Source of the DNA: Clostridium fallax
Lineage (GTDB): Bacteria; Bacillota; Clostridia; Clostridiales; Clostridiaceae
Direction: 5' to 3'
DNA length: 34,124 bases
Assembly (NCBI RefSeq): GCF_900129365.1
Contig: NZ_FQVM01000026.1
Span: 1 to 34,124, forward strand
Shown piece by piece: positions 1 through 9,253 of the stretch. Position 1 is the first letter of the stretch. Each line of letters opens with the position of its first letter. Made by a program: the position numbers and the translations under genes. The notes under the pieces are model-generated. The model was not told the DNA's origin. It saw nothing but the letters and a program-made list of their open reading frames with translations, and did not search any database.

Positions 1-191
1 TTAAAAATATTCTTTAAAACATAGGGTGATCTACAATTAAAATCTATGAAAAAGAAATAGAATTTTTTATAGGTTTTAATTAAGCTTCTTTATATAAAAT
101 AATTCATATTGAATTAAAAAATAAACACAAATTATATCTTCAATACAAATTTATTGAATTTATATACCAAAAATAGAATCTATTAAATTAA

Positions 192-1055
192 TTACTCTTC
201 AGTTATATTATTAAGAAAAGTTGTTCTCCATTTTGATGGAGATAAATTAAATCTTTTTTTAAATGCCACTGAAAAATTAAATTGGTTTGAATATCCTAGT
301 AATTCTGAAATGTAGGAAATGGATAGAGTTTTATCTTTTAATAAATTACATGCCTTCATCATCTTATAATGAATCAAAAATTCTTGAGGGGTTATATTCA
401 TATGCTTTTTAAATATACGGGTAAAATAAGATTTGCTTAGATTGCATCTTTTAGATATATCTTCAACTGAAATATTACGATTATAATTTTCTTCAATAAA
501 ATTTAACGCTTCACGAATATAAAATTCATTTAAATCATCAGCTTCAGTTAAGGTGCTGTTTAATGAGAATTCTATTAAAGAATTAATAAAAAGATATAGA
601 TGTCCAACTATAAAGCTAGGATTTTTTTTACTATTACTAACAATAGATTTCATTTCTTTAATAATTTCAATGGAATTTCTATTTTCTTTTACCTTAAAGA
701 TTGGATTGTCAGGGTTTAATCCAGCCTCATCCATATAAATTTTTGATTTCAATCCATTAAATTCAATCCATATGTAATGCCAAGGATCCTTTTCATCTGC
801 TTGATAAGAACATATTACATTTGGGCAAATCAAAAAACCTTCTCCAGCAGAAATTTCATAATATTTTTTCTCAAAGGTTTTTGGATCAACAGGAAAAAAC
901 TTACCCTTACCAGATATAACATAATGAAATAAATAATTATTTTTAACTGTTGGTCCTATTGAATGCAAAGGATCGCATTGTTCAGAACCAAATTGAACTG
1001 GTTTTAAATCAATATAATTTTCATTATTAAAAACATAAGTTTCAAATTTAGACAT
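192..1055 (-). CDS. AraC-family transcriptional regulator (sugar operon activator)
   Basis: This 287-residue protein has the layout of one-component sugar regulators of the AraC/XylS family. An N-terminal cupin-like sensor covers about residues 1-150, with a motif resembling 'WHYIWIEFNG'. A C-terminal double helix-turn-helix covers about residues 185-285, with 'ISVEDISKRCNLSKSYFTRIFKK' split across the first HTH and 'ISELLGYSNQFNFSVAFKK' in the second. An ATG 12 bases further upstream is possible, but the GGAGG at 1061-1065 lies between the two ATGs and is correctly spaced only for the start at 1055. The gene is divergent from the ABC/GH36/GH16 operon that starts at 1249, the usual arrangement for a local activator of such an operon. 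The inducer is probably the imported oligosaccharide or a derivative (inference). The family is certain; the target is likely. Confidence 0.9.
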   Translation of the reverse strand: MSKFETYVFNNENYIDLKPVQFGSEQCDPLHSIGPTVKNNYLFHYVISGKGKFFPVDPKTFEKKYYEISAGEGFLICPNVICSYQADEKDPWHYIWIEFNGLKSKIYMDEAGLNPDNPIFKVKENRNSIEIIKEMKSIVSNSKKNPSFIVGHLYLFINSLIEFSLNSTLTEADDLNEFYIREALNFIEENYNRNISVEDISKRCNLSKSYFTRIFKKHMNITPQEFLIHYKMMKACNLLKDKTLSISYISELLGYSNQFNFSVAFKKRFNLSPSKWRTTFLNNITEE

Positions 1056-1151
1056 AATAACCTCCATAAATATATGATAAAAAAATAAAATATATTATAA
1101 TTTTCAAAAAGTACAGATATTAATATATTTAAGAATAATAATAACATGTGA

Positions 1152-1166
1152 TAATAACGTTTACAA
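1152..1166 (-). promoter_or_regulatory. cre-like catabolite control site
   Basis: Read on the minus strand this site is TTGTAAACGTTATTA. It matches the CcpA consensus WTGNAANCGNWNNCW at every defined position except one (C to T near the end). It lies between the AraC regulator and the sugar operon, about 83 bases before the operon's start codon. CcpA control is expected for such an operon. No convincing -35/-10 pair could be placed beside it, so whether it would repress or activate cannot be said. Confidence 0.45.
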
Positions 1167-1248
1167 TGATAAAATTTAATTGTACCAACTAAACTACTAA
1201 AATGTTAAAGTTGATTAAATTATTAAAAATATATAAGGGGGAGTAATA

Positions 1249-2520
1249 GTGAGAAAGAAGTTTAGCCTACTAATTTTAAGCTTATGTACTTTATTTTTAA
1301 TGGGATGTGGAAGTAAGGAACAGGGAGGAAATAATAACGGAGATAGTAATGGACCTGTAACAATTTCATATGCTATTTGGGATTCTGGTCAAGAAAAAGG
1401 TTTGCGTAAATTAGCAGATGAATTTGAAGAGAAAAACTCTAATATAAAAGTCAATATACAAGTTATAGGATGGAATGATTATTGGACAATGCTAGAGGCA
1501 GCTGCAACCGGTGGATCATTACCAGATACATTCTGGATGCATTCTAATGAAATTTATCGTTACGGATCAAATGATATGCTACTTAACTTAAATGATTATA
1601 TAAAAGATAGTAAAGATGTAGATTTAAAAAGTTTCCCAGAGGGATTAAATAAAATTTACAATATAAAAGGTAATCAATATGCAATTCCAAAAGATTACGA
1701 TACTATTGGATTATGGTATAACAAAAAGATGTTTGATGAAGCTAATATACCTTATCCTGATGAAACTTGGACTTGGGATAAGTTACATGAAGTTGCAAAA
1801 AAACTAACAAAAGCAGATGGAAGTCAATTTGGCGTATTAGCTCCACTACATAATCAAGAAGGTTATTATAACTTTGTATACCAAAATGGGGGAAATATAA
1901 TAAATAGTGAAAAGAAATCAGAATATGACAATCCTAAAACTATAGAAGCAATGAATTATTATTTCAATTTATCTAAAGAAGGATTATCACCTAAAATTTA
2001 TAATGATAAAGAAAGAGCAGAAGCTTTACAAAATGGACAGGTAGCAATGGGATTCTTTGGCTCATGGAATCTAAGTTCTTTTAGAGATAATGAATATATG
2101 GCTAAGAATTTTGATGTTACTGTATTACCTTCATCTAATGATGGCAAAAGAGCAACAATATTTAATGGATTAGGAAATGCAGCGGCAGCTACAACAAAAC
2201 ATCCAAAAGAATGTTGGAAATGGTTAGAATATTTAGGTTCAAAAGAAGGTCAAGAAAAGCAAGGAGAATTAGGTATAGCAATTCCTGCATATAACGGTGT
2301 TGCTGATACATGGGTAAATACAAGTAAGAACTTTAATACAAAAGTCTTTGTTGACATGGTAAATTATGCTCAAATAAGACCATATTCAAATTCTACTGCT
2401 AAGTGGGAAGATAAGGCTACAGAAATTTTAAAGAAGGCTTATCTTGGCGATACTTCTATTGAAGATGCATGTAAAGAAACTGCTAAAATGATGAATGATT
2501 ATTTAAGCCAAGAAAAGTAA
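1249..2520 (+). CDS. ABC transporter sugar-binding lipoprotein (family 1 SBP)
   Basis: This is the extracellular solute-binding protein of an ABC sugar importer of the CUT1 type (SBP family 1, relatives of MalE and UgpB). The start is GTG, preceded by a strong GGGGGAG. Residues 1-19 form a lipoprotein signal peptide with the lipobox L-M-G-C, so Cys20 is the lipid-modified residue, followed by a Gly/Asn-rich linker. The mature part of about 400 residues is the usual length and shows typical SBP segments ('AIWDSGQEKGLRKLADEF', 'TGGSLPDTFWMHSNEI'). It is the first gene of the operon and is followed by an intercistronic hairpin. The neighbouring GH36 and GH16 enzymes suggest an alpha-galactosyl oligosaccharide as ligand (inference); the sequence alone does not show the ligand. 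Confidence 0.93.
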   Translation: MRKKFSLLILSLCTLFLMGCGSKEQGGNNNGDSNGPVTISYAIWDSGQEKGLRKLADEFEEKNSNIKVNIQVIGWNDYWTMLEAAATGGSLPDTFWMHSNEIYRYGSNDMLLNLNDYIKDSKDVDLKSFPEGLNKIYNIKGNQYAIPKDYDTIGLWYNKKMFDEANIPYPDETWTWDKLHEVAKKLTKADGSQFGVLAPLHNQEGYYNFVYQNGGNIINSEKKSEYDNPKTIEAMNYYFNLSKEGLSPKIYNDKERAEALQNGQVAMGFFGSWNLSSFRDNEYMAKNFDVTVLPSSNDGKRATIFNGLGNAAAATTKHPKECWKWLEYLGSKEGQEKQGELGIAIPAYNGVADTWVNTSKNFNTKVFVDMVNYAQIRPYSNSTAKWEDKATEILKKAYLGDTSIEDACKETAKMMNDYLSQEK

Positions 2521-2530
2521 TTTAAAATAA

Positions 2531-2568
2531 AAAACAATAGTGAATATAAAAGTAGCTATTGTTTTTTT
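2531..2568 (+). terminator. Intercistronic hairpin/attenuator after the binding-protein gene
   Basis: The arms AAAACAATAG (2531-2540) and CTATTGTTTT (2556-2565) are complementary and are followed by a short T run. The hairpin lies between the binding-protein gene and the first permease. It probably terminates part of the transcripts or protects the 3' end of the binding-protein mRNA, so that more binding protein than permease is made. Confidence 0.7.
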
Positions 2569-2591
2569 ATTAAATATAAGGAGAAGTAATT

Positions 2592-3518
2592 ATGGAACTT
2601 AGAAAAAATAATTTATTTAAAACACTATTTGTTCCTAATAAGAGAAGAACAGAATGGCTTTGGGGATGGTTTTTAGTAGCCCCAACTATTATAGGATTAA
2701 TTATTCTAAATATTATACCAATATTTGAAGTTCTAAAGATGAGTTTTTACAAAAGTGGTGACTTTGGAAAAAATGATATTTTTATAGGATTTGCTAATTA
2801 CAAAAGGTTATTAGGTGATGAGCAAGTATGGCAAGCAACACTTAACACTTTAAAATATACATTTTTAGTTGTACCGTTAAATGTAATTATTGCTCTTATT
2901 TTAGCTACAATTTTAAATAAGAAAATAAAGGGAAGAGGAATTTATCGTACTATTTATTTTATTCCAATGGTAGCAGCTCCAGCAGCTATAACAATGGTTT
3001 GGAGATGGTTATATAATACTCAATTTGGACTAATAAATTATTTACTTGGAAAGATAGGAGTTCCAAAAATAGATTGGATAAACGATCCTAGTATAGCTAT
3101 GTATTCAATAGTTATTATTGGAATTTGGAGTACTATTGGATATAGTATGGTATTAATTTTAGCTGGACTTCAAGAAATACCGAGAGGCTATTATGAGGCA
3201 GCAACTATTGATGGAGCTAACTCTATACATAAATTTTTTAAGATAACAATTCCTCTAGTTTCTCCAACATTATTTTTTGTAATCGTTACAAACATAATTC
3301 AGTCAATGCAAGTATTTGATGTTATTTATATGATGATAGATATAACAAGTCCTGCTTATGATAAAACTGTATCACTTGTATATTTATTTTATAACAATGC
3401 CTTTAAGTATTCAGATAAAGGGTATGGATCAACAATTATAATATTACTACTAATAATTATTTTAATATTTACATATATTCAAATGAAATTACAAAAGAAA
3501 TGGGTAAATTACATGTAG
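2592..3518 (+). CDS. ABC sugar permease, MalF/UgpA type
   Basis: This is a 308-residue inner-membrane subunit of the CUT1 sugar importer. It has six predicted membrane spans; the first, at about residues 25-50, follows a short basic cytoplasmic leader. The conserved EAA loop that contacts the ATPase is visible around residue 205 ('EAATIDGANSIHKFFKITIP'). A GGAGAAG sequence lies just before the ATG. The stop is 16 bases before the GTG of the partner permease, so the two are translated together. The pair forms the heterodimeric channel fed by the upstream lipoprotein. No ATPase gene is in the operon. Confidence 0.94.
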   Translation: MELRKNNLFKTLFVPNKRRTEWLWGWFLVAPTIIGLIILNIIPIFEVLKMSFYKSGDFGKNDIFIGFANYKRLLGDEQVWQATLNTLKYTFLVVPLNVIIALILATILNKKIKGRGIYRTIYFIPMVAAPAAITMVWRWLYNTQFGLINYLLGKIGVPKIDWINDPSIAMYSIVIIGIWSTIGYSMVLILAGLQEIPRGYYEAATIDGANSIHKFFKITIPLVSPTLFFVIVTNIIQSMQVFDVIYMMIDITSPAYDKTVSLVYLFYNNAFKYSDKGYGSTIIILLLIIILIFTYIQMKLQKKWVNYM

Positions 3519-3534
3519 ATAAGGAGTGAGATAA

Positions 3535-4362
3535 GTGAAAGAAAAAAATATATCTAGAATATTTACACATTTATTCTTAATTATTATAGCAATAATTATG
3601 ATATTACCATTTGTATGGATGGTATTAACATCTTTTAAATCAGTAACAGAATCCACTCAAATGAATCCATTTGTTATTTTTCCAAGTCATTGGAGAATAG
3701 AAAATTATATAGAAGTTATAAAAGGAAATGATTTTCTTGCATTATATATAAATACATTTTTGATGATGATATTTCGTGTAGTTTGTTCAGTTTTATTTAG
3801 TGCAATGGCAGCTTACGCATTTGCAAGATTAGAGTTTCCAGGAAGAAATTTTTTGTTTGGATTAGTTTTATTTCAAATGATGATTCCAGCACAAGTTTTT
3901 ATAATCCCACAATATTTAATGATAGATAATATTAATATGAGAAACACTATTTTTGCCCTTGTTTTTCCAGGATTAGTTAGTGCCTTTGGAACATTTCTTC
4001 TAAGACAATTTTTTATGGGATTACCAAAAGAGTTAGAAGAAGCAGCTCATTTAGATGGTTGTAATATAGGACAAACATTCTTTAGGGTTATGTTACCCCT
4101 AGCAAAATCAGGATTAGTTGCCTTAAGTATATTTACAGCATTATTTGCATTTAAGGATTTAATGTGGCCACTAATAGTTAACACAAATACTGATGCTGCT
4201 ACATTATCTTCTGCATTATCAAAAATTCAAAGTGCTTATTCTGTAAATTATCCTCAACTTATGGCTGCAGCTGTATTAGCAATATGGCCTATGTTAGCAA
4301 TTTATCTTGTTTTCCAAAAGCAATTTATTGAGGGTATAGCAACTTCAGGTGGAAAACTTTAA
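3535..4362 (+). CDS. ABC sugar permease, MalG/UgpE type
   Basis: This is the second membrane subunit of the same importer, 275 residues, with six predicted spans. It carries the EAA motif of the MalG side ('EAAHLDGCNIGQTFFRVMLP', about residues 180-200) and the typical N-terminal 'LPFVWMVLTSFKS' segment. The start is GTG at 3535, supported by AAGGAGTGAG directly upstream. The next gene (GH36) begins 29 bases downstream with its own GGAGG site. The missing ATPase is probably supplied by a shared MsmK/UgpC-like protein elsewhere in the genome, as is common in Firmicutes (inference). Confidence 0.94.
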   Translation: MKEKNISRIFTHLFLIIIAIIMILPFVWMVLTSFKSVTESTQMNPFVIFPSHWRIENYIEVIKGNDFLALYINTFLMMIFRVVCSVLFSAMAAYAFARLEFPGRNFLFGLVLFQMMIPAQVFIIPQYLMIDNINMRNTIFALVFPGLVSAFGTFLLRQFFMGLPKELEEAAHLDGCNIGQTFFRVMLPLAKSGLVALSIFTALFAFKDLMWPLIVNTNTDAATLSSALSKIQSAYSVNYPQLMAAAVLAIWPMLAIYLVFQKQFIEGIATSGGKL

Positions 4363-4391
4363 AATACTTTAATTTAGACAGGAGGATTAAA

Positions 4392-6599
4392 ATGCCTATT
4401 ATTTTTCATAAAGAGTTACAAGAATTTCATTTATATAATGAAGAAATTAGCTACGTTATTCATATTTTACCTAATGGACATATAGGAAATTTATATTTTG
4501 GAAAAAGAATAGATCCCTATAAAACATACAATCATTTATTTGAGGAAACATTTAGACCTTTAGCAGCCTATGTATATGAAGGAGATAATGGATTCTCTCT
4601 ACAAAATACTAGACAAGAATATCCTACTTTTGGTTTATCTGACTTTAGAAAAGGAGCTTTTTTAATAAAACAAGAAAGTGGAAGTGAAATTTCAGATTTT
4701 AAATATGAAAGTCATAAAATAATGAAAGGAAAATCAGTTTTACCTAATTTGCCACAAACATATGTTGAAAATAAAGAAGAGGCAACAACTTTAGAGATTG
4801 TATTATTCGATGAAGTAATAGAAAGTAAACTAAAATTATATTTTACTATTTTTGAAGATAGACCAGTTGTTACTAGAAGCTCAAGTTTTTTAAATCTTAG
4901 TAATAAGCTAATAACTATAGAAAAAGCAATGAGTTTTAATTTAGATTTACCTGATACTAATTATAATATGATTCAGCTTAATGGTGCATGGGGAAGAGAA
5001 AGACATGTTCATAATAGGAATATTAAAGAAGGTACACAGGGCTTTTACAGTTTAAAAGGAGCTAGTAGTGCAGAGTTTAATCCTTTTTTTGCACTTAGAA
5101 GACCAAATACAGATGAGTTTTCTGGTGAAGTATTAGGTTTTTCCCTTATTTATAGTGGTAATTTTGCAGCAGAAGTTGATGTAGATACTTATAATCAAAC
5201 AAGAGTTATGATGGGAATTCATCCAGATAGATTTAGTTGGAAGTTAAATTTAAATGAAGAGTTTTATACTCCAGAGGCTGTTATTGTTTACTCAGATAGA
5301 GGGTTAAACTATATGAGTAATGTTTATCATAGTTTATATAGGGAATGTTTGATGAGAGGAAAATGGAAGAATAGTGTAAGACCTATACTTTTAAATAGTT
5401 GGGAGGCACTTAGTTTTTCCATTGATGAAGAGAAAATTAAAAAATTAGCTACAAATGCTTCAAAATTAGGAATAGAACTTTTTGTTTTAGATGACGGATG
5501 GTTTGGAGAAAGAAATAATGATAAGGCTGGACTTGGAGATTGGACTGTAAATAAAGAAAAATTTCCCAATGGATTAAATGGAATAATAAATTGCATAAAT
5601 GATCTTGGAATGAATTTTGGAATATGGATTGAACCAGAGATGGTTAATAAAGATAGCAATCTCTATAGAAATCATCCAGATTGGATTATTCATGATCCTA
5701 CTAGAAGACCTTCTCATACAAGAAATCAATATACATTGGATTTTTCTAGAGATGAGGTAGTTGAATATATATATAGTAAGATAGAGAAATTGCTTTCAGA
5801 TTATAATATTTCCTATATAAAATGGGATATGAATAGATATATAACAGAATGCTATAGCAAAACTAAAGAAAATAATTTACAAGGAACTGTATATCATAAA
5901 TATATTTTAAATGTTTATAAGATGTATGATAAATTAACAAAGAAATTTCCTAATGTTCTTTTTGAATCTTGCTCCAGTGGAGGTGCAAGATTTGATCCAG
6001 GAATGTTATATTATGCGCCACAAACATGGACAAGCGATAATACCGATGCTATTGAGCGTCTAAAAATTCAATATGGAACTTCTTTTGTTTATCCTTTAAT
6101 ATCTATGGGGAGTCATGTATCAGAATGTCCAAATCAACAGGTATTTAGGGAAACAAGCTTAGAAACTAGAGGTAATGTAGCATACTTTGGTAACCTAGGT
6201 TATGAGCTTAATGTTAATAACCTATTAGATGATGAAAAAGAAAAAATAATTAAACAGATACAATTCTATAAGGAAAATAGAGAAGCTTTTCAGTATGGTG
6301 AATTTTATAGAATAAAGAATCCATATAGCAATAATATTGCAGCTTGGATGATAAAATCAAAGGATGAGAAAACTGTTATTTTAGGATGTTATAAAATTTT
6401 AAATCATGCCAATGAAGGAAAAGAAAGAATAAAATTAGTTGGATTAGACACAAATGAAACTTATAAATTAAATCATCCTTATGAGAAATATTTTAAGGGG
6501 GATGAGCTTATGAATATTGGTATATCAATAAATAATGAGGATTTTTGTAATAATGGGAATGATTTTTCATCAGTACTTTATGTATTAAGAAAATTATAG
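4392..6599 (+). CDS. Alpha-galactosidase, glycoside hydrolase family 36
   Basis: This is a 735-residue GH36 alpha-galactosidase, the full length of the bacterial tetrameric AgaN/Rafa group. It hydrolyses terminal alpha-linked galactose with retention of configuration. The N-terminal beta-sandwich domain (about 1-320) contains 'AYVYEGDNGFSLQNTRQEYP'. The catalytic barrel contains 'FVLDDGWFG', the nucleophile Asp479 in 'YIKWDMNRY' and the acid/base Asp549 in 'TSDNTDAIERL'. These positions are nearly the same as in the Geobacillus enzyme as I remember it. There is no signal peptide, so the enzyme acts in the cytoplasm on imported sugar. GH36 enzymes mostly prefer alpha-1,6 links, so activity on alpha-1,3-galactose is inferred from context only. 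Confidence 0.95.
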   Translation: MPIIFHKELQEFHLYNEEISYVIHILPNGHIGNLYFGKRIDPYKTYNHLFEETFRPLAAYVYEGDNGFSLQNTRQEYPTFGLSDFRKGAFLIKQESGSEISDFKYESHKIMKGKSVLPNLPQTYVENKEEATTLEIVLFDEVIESKLKLYFTIFEDRPVVTRSSSFLNLSNKLITIEKAMSFNLDLPDTNYNMIQLNGAWGRERHVHNRNIKEGTQGFYSLKGASSAEFNPFFALRRPNTDEFSGEVLGFSLIYSGNFAAEVDVDTYNQTRVMMGIHPDRFSWKLNLNEEFYTPEAVIVYSDRGLNYMSNVYHSLYRECLMRGKWKNSVRPILLNSWEALSFSIDEEKIKKLATNASKLGIELFVLDDGWFGERNNDKAGLGDWTVNKEKFPNGLNGIINCINDLGMNFGIWIEPEMVNKDSNLYRNHPDWIIHDPTRRPSHTRNQYTLDFSRDEVVEYIYSKIEKLLSDYNISYIKWDMNRYITECYSKTKENNLQGTVYHKYILNVYKMYDKLTKKFPNVLFESCSSGGARFDPGMLYYAPQTWTSDNTDAIERLKIQYGTSFVYPLISMGSHVSECPNQQVFRETSLETRGNVAYFGNLGYELNVNNLLDDEKEKIIKQIQFYKENREAFQYGEFYRIKNPYSNNIAAWMIKSKDEKTVILGCYKILNHANEGKERIKLVGLDTNETYKLNHPYEKYFKGDELMNIGISINNEDFCNNGNDFSSVLYVLRKL

Positions 6600-6639
6600 A
6601 AGTTTATATATTTTAATGATTAAGGGGGATAAGAGTATT

Positions 6640-9177
6640 ATGGATTTTTTGTCAAAAGTTAAAAAGACACAGGTAATTTTTACTTTATCTATTTTTGTAG
6701 GAACCCTTTTGTTAAATACTTTCAGTGGAGTAGCCTTTGCCAGTGAAAATCAATATTTGCTTACCAATATATTATCTGGCTTAAGACCTACTACTAATAG
6801 TAAGCATATGATTATTAGTGGAGATTCTACTGTGCCACAGGTAGCAATATTACATCCAGATTCAGCCACTGATGGTGATAATTCATCTAGTAATGATGAT
6901 AATTTAAATACTAAAGTAATAGTTGGAGAAGAAATAGGTGGACCAGATAATGGATATAGCAAGTGGGAACCTACTTTTTTACAATATGACTTTAAAAAGA
7001 TTCGTGATGTAGAACAAATTAAAATATATAGAAATACTTATGATAATGCAGTATCAACCTATAAAGATGTAAAGGTGGAATTATCAACTAGTCCAAGTTT
7101 TGAAAAAGATAAAACTACTGTTATATTTAAAAATCAAGATATTGTTGAAAGTAAGGAAAGTAAGGGTAATCCACAGATTATAAATCTAGATAGGTCTATT
7201 AATGCTCAATATATACGTATTTGGGGAAGAGGACATTATATTCAAAACACAAATAGTACATGGAAGGGATATAGTAATGGAAATCTTTATAATGAAATTG
7301 AAGTTATGGCAAGAGTTCCAAAATCAGAACTTCCAAGCAATCCCCATGATAAAAAATCTATAAATCTATCAAATGGAAAGCTTCCTTATGTTTATGGATT
7401 AGATCCAACTAATATAGAAGCAATTACAGATGGAAAAGTAGATAATAATTATGCTGTACATAATAGTTTAGGGGAAAATTGGCTTCAATTTGAATATAAA
7501 AATACTTATAAATTTGATACAATAAAGTTTAAATTAGAACCAGGAAAATATAGAACTGTTAAAGTAGCTATTTCTAATTCACCTAATAGTGGATTCAGAG
7601 AAGTTTTTAATAAAACTAATTGGAGACAAAAGGATAATTTAGAGGTAGTAAAGTTATCCTCTAATATTAGAGGTAGATATGTTCGTTTTATTGTTGATAA
7701 AGATGGAAATAGTAAAACAAAGTATTCAGAAATTGAAATATGGGGAACAGGAAATAATTATAATGAGAATAAAGAAGAATATGTTGAACCAATTTCAAAG
7801 TATAATCAACTTGTGTGGAGTGATGAATTTAACGGAGATAAAATAGACGAAAGTAAATGGACTATTATAGATGGAATGGTGAATCATGGAGCAATCTATA
7901 ATAAATATGCAGTAAGTATAAAAAAAGATGGACAAAATAGTTATTTAGCAATAAATACAAAAAATTATAACAGTACTGATAAATTAATTGAAGCAGTTGG
8001 AGTAGATAATTATTTAGGACAAAGTATAAATAAACAAAAAGTTACTTGGTCATCTGGAAGAGTTGAATCAAAAAATAAATATTCATTTCAGTTTGGACGT
8101 ATGGCAGTAAGGGCGAAAGTAAATGACTCTCAAGGAATCTGGCCGGCTATATGGATGTTATCTCAAGATGAAACAGGACATGATGAAATAGATGTCTTAG
8201 AATATTTGGGACAAGATCCTTGGAGTGTATGGACAACTAATCATTTTGGAATATTAGGAAAAAATAAAGGTTCTAATGGCATTAGTCATATAAACTATGA
8301 AGCTTGGAGTCAAGATTTTCATGTTTTTGAAGTGGAATGGGATCCAGAAATTATAAAATGGTATATAGATGGAAAGCTAGTATTTCAAAGTACAGAAGGA
8401 AGAGATGATGGTAGAGACGGTATGCATAATAGACCAATGTTTCCAATATTAGAGACTCAAGTTGGAGATGGCTGGGTAGGTGATGTTGATTATAACAAAC
8501 AAAATACAAAGCAAAATTCAGATTATTTAATTGATTGGATAAGAGTATATCAAATGCCAAATCAAGCAAAAGTAAAATTTGATGATTTAAAGGGCCTTAA
8601 TAAAGAGGAAGATAAAGGTTATGAGATAACCCCTTATTCTCATACAAATAATTTAATTAAATTATCAGATGGAAATTTAAATGAAGAAAATAAAGATAAT
8701 TTTTATTATGGTGGACAACCTAGATTAGAAAATAGTCGTATAGCTGTTGGTGAAAATTCTAATAAGGAGTCTATAATTTATAATATACCTAATGTTAAAG
8801 ATGTACATCTAACTACTTATTATCAAACTATCGAAGATAAAGTTAATTGGAATAGAAGTGCAGGAGGGTATGAAGGATATTCAATTAGATCCGCATTAAT
8901 AAGTGGTAATATTGATTTTAAATTATTTATATCTAAGGATGGAGAAAATTGGAGTGAGTTTAATGATATAAAAATAGTAGATAATTTTATAGAAAAACAT
9001 CCTGGATATGCAAGAACAACATTTGATGCTTACAACTTACCTAAAGATACTCAATTTATAAAAATAGAATTTCCACAATATAAAAATATAAAATATAAAT
9101 TAAATAGTGGAACTATAAAAGATGTAAAAAATACTGACATACAATTAGCTAAAGTTACATTTTTACAAAATAAATAA
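6640..9177 (+). CDS. eabC: Secreted GH16 endo-beta-galactosidase with CBM32-like domains
   Basis: This 845-residue exoenzyme resembles C. perfringens endo-beta-galactosidase C, which releases Gal-alpha-1,3-Gal from host glycans. The start at 6640 is preferred over an ATG 24 bases upstream because the GGGGGAT site lies between them. A signal peptide ends near 'GVAFA|SENQ'. Two F5/8-type C (CBM32-like) domains follow (about residues 75-225 and 235-375). The GH16 catalytic domain (about 385-640) begins 'LVWSDEFNG' and contains 'DEIDVLEYLG' with the E516-x-D518-x-x-E521 signature. A further beta-rich, probably sugar-binding domain covers about 670-845. No LPXTG or membrane anchor is visible, so the protein is released. 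The alternative is an endo-beta-galactosidase releasing GlcNAc-alpha-1,4-Gal, but the adjacent alpha-galactosidase favours an alpha-Gal product. GH16 is certain; the exact specificity is inferred. Confidence 0.85.
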   Translation: MDFLSKVKKTQVIFTLSIFVGTLLLNTFSGVAFASENQYLLTNILSGLRPTTNSKHMIISGDSTVPQVAILHPDSATDGDNSSSNDDNLNTKVIVGEEIGGPDNGYSKWEPTFLQYDFKKIRDVEQIKIYRNTYDNAVSTYKDVKVELSTSPSFEKDKTTVIFKNQDIVESKESKGNPQIINLDRSINAQYIRIWGRGHYIQNTNSTWKGYSNGNLYNEIEVMARVPKSELPSNPHDKKSINLSNGKLPYVYGLDPTNIEAITDGKVDNNYAVHNSLGENWLQFEYKNTYKFDTIKFKLEPGKYRTVKVAISNSPNSGFREVFNKTNWRQKDNLEVVKLSSNIRGRYVRFIVDKDGNSKTKYSEIEIWGTGNNYNENKEEYVEPISKYNQLVWSDEFNGDKIDESKWTIIDGMVNHGAIYNKYAVSIKKDGQNSYLAINTKNYNSTDKLIEAVGVDNYLGQSINKQKVTWSSGRVESKNKYSFQFGRMAVRAKVNDSQGIWPAIWMLSQDETGHDEIDVLEYLGQDPWSVWTTNHFGILGKNKGSNGISHINYEAWSQDFHVFEVEWDPEIIKWYIDGKLVFQSTEGRDDGRDGMHNRPMFPILETQVGDGWVGDVDYNKQNTKQNSDYLIDWIRVYQMPNQAKVKFDDLKGLNKEEDKGYEITPYSHTNNLIKLSDGNLNEENKDNFYYGGQPRLENSRIAVGENSNKESIIYNIPNVKDVHLTTYYQTIEDKVNWNRSAGGYEGYSIRSALISGNIDFKLFISKDGENWSEFNDIKIVDNFIEKHPGYARTTFDAYNLPKDTQFIKIEFPQYKNIKYKLNSGTIKDVKNTDIQLAKVTFLQNK

Positions 9178-9201
9178 TATAAATTAAAATAAAGTTATTT
9201 T

Positions 9202-9240
9202 AAAAAAGAACCTATAAAAGTGTTTTTATAGGTTCTTTTT
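9202..9240. terminator. Bidirectional intrinsic terminator
   Basis: A near-perfect inverted repeat (9202-9219 with 9223-9240; core GAACCTATAAAA / TTTTATAGGTTC) is flanked by A and T runs. It lies between the end of the GH16 gene and the end of the convergent MFS gene and can terminate both. Confidence 0.9.
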
Positions 9241-9253
9241 GTTATAAAATTAT

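Noticed and set aside
101..115. TTCATATTGAA motif near the window start, similar to the half of the 32-bp dyad at 30598
   Set aside because: Only a short AT-rich match, no full dyad; likely chance.
5327..5659. Open frame of 110 codons antisense to the alpha-galactosidase gene
   Set aside because: It lies wholly inside a well-supported GH36 gene and has no RBS or recognisable features.
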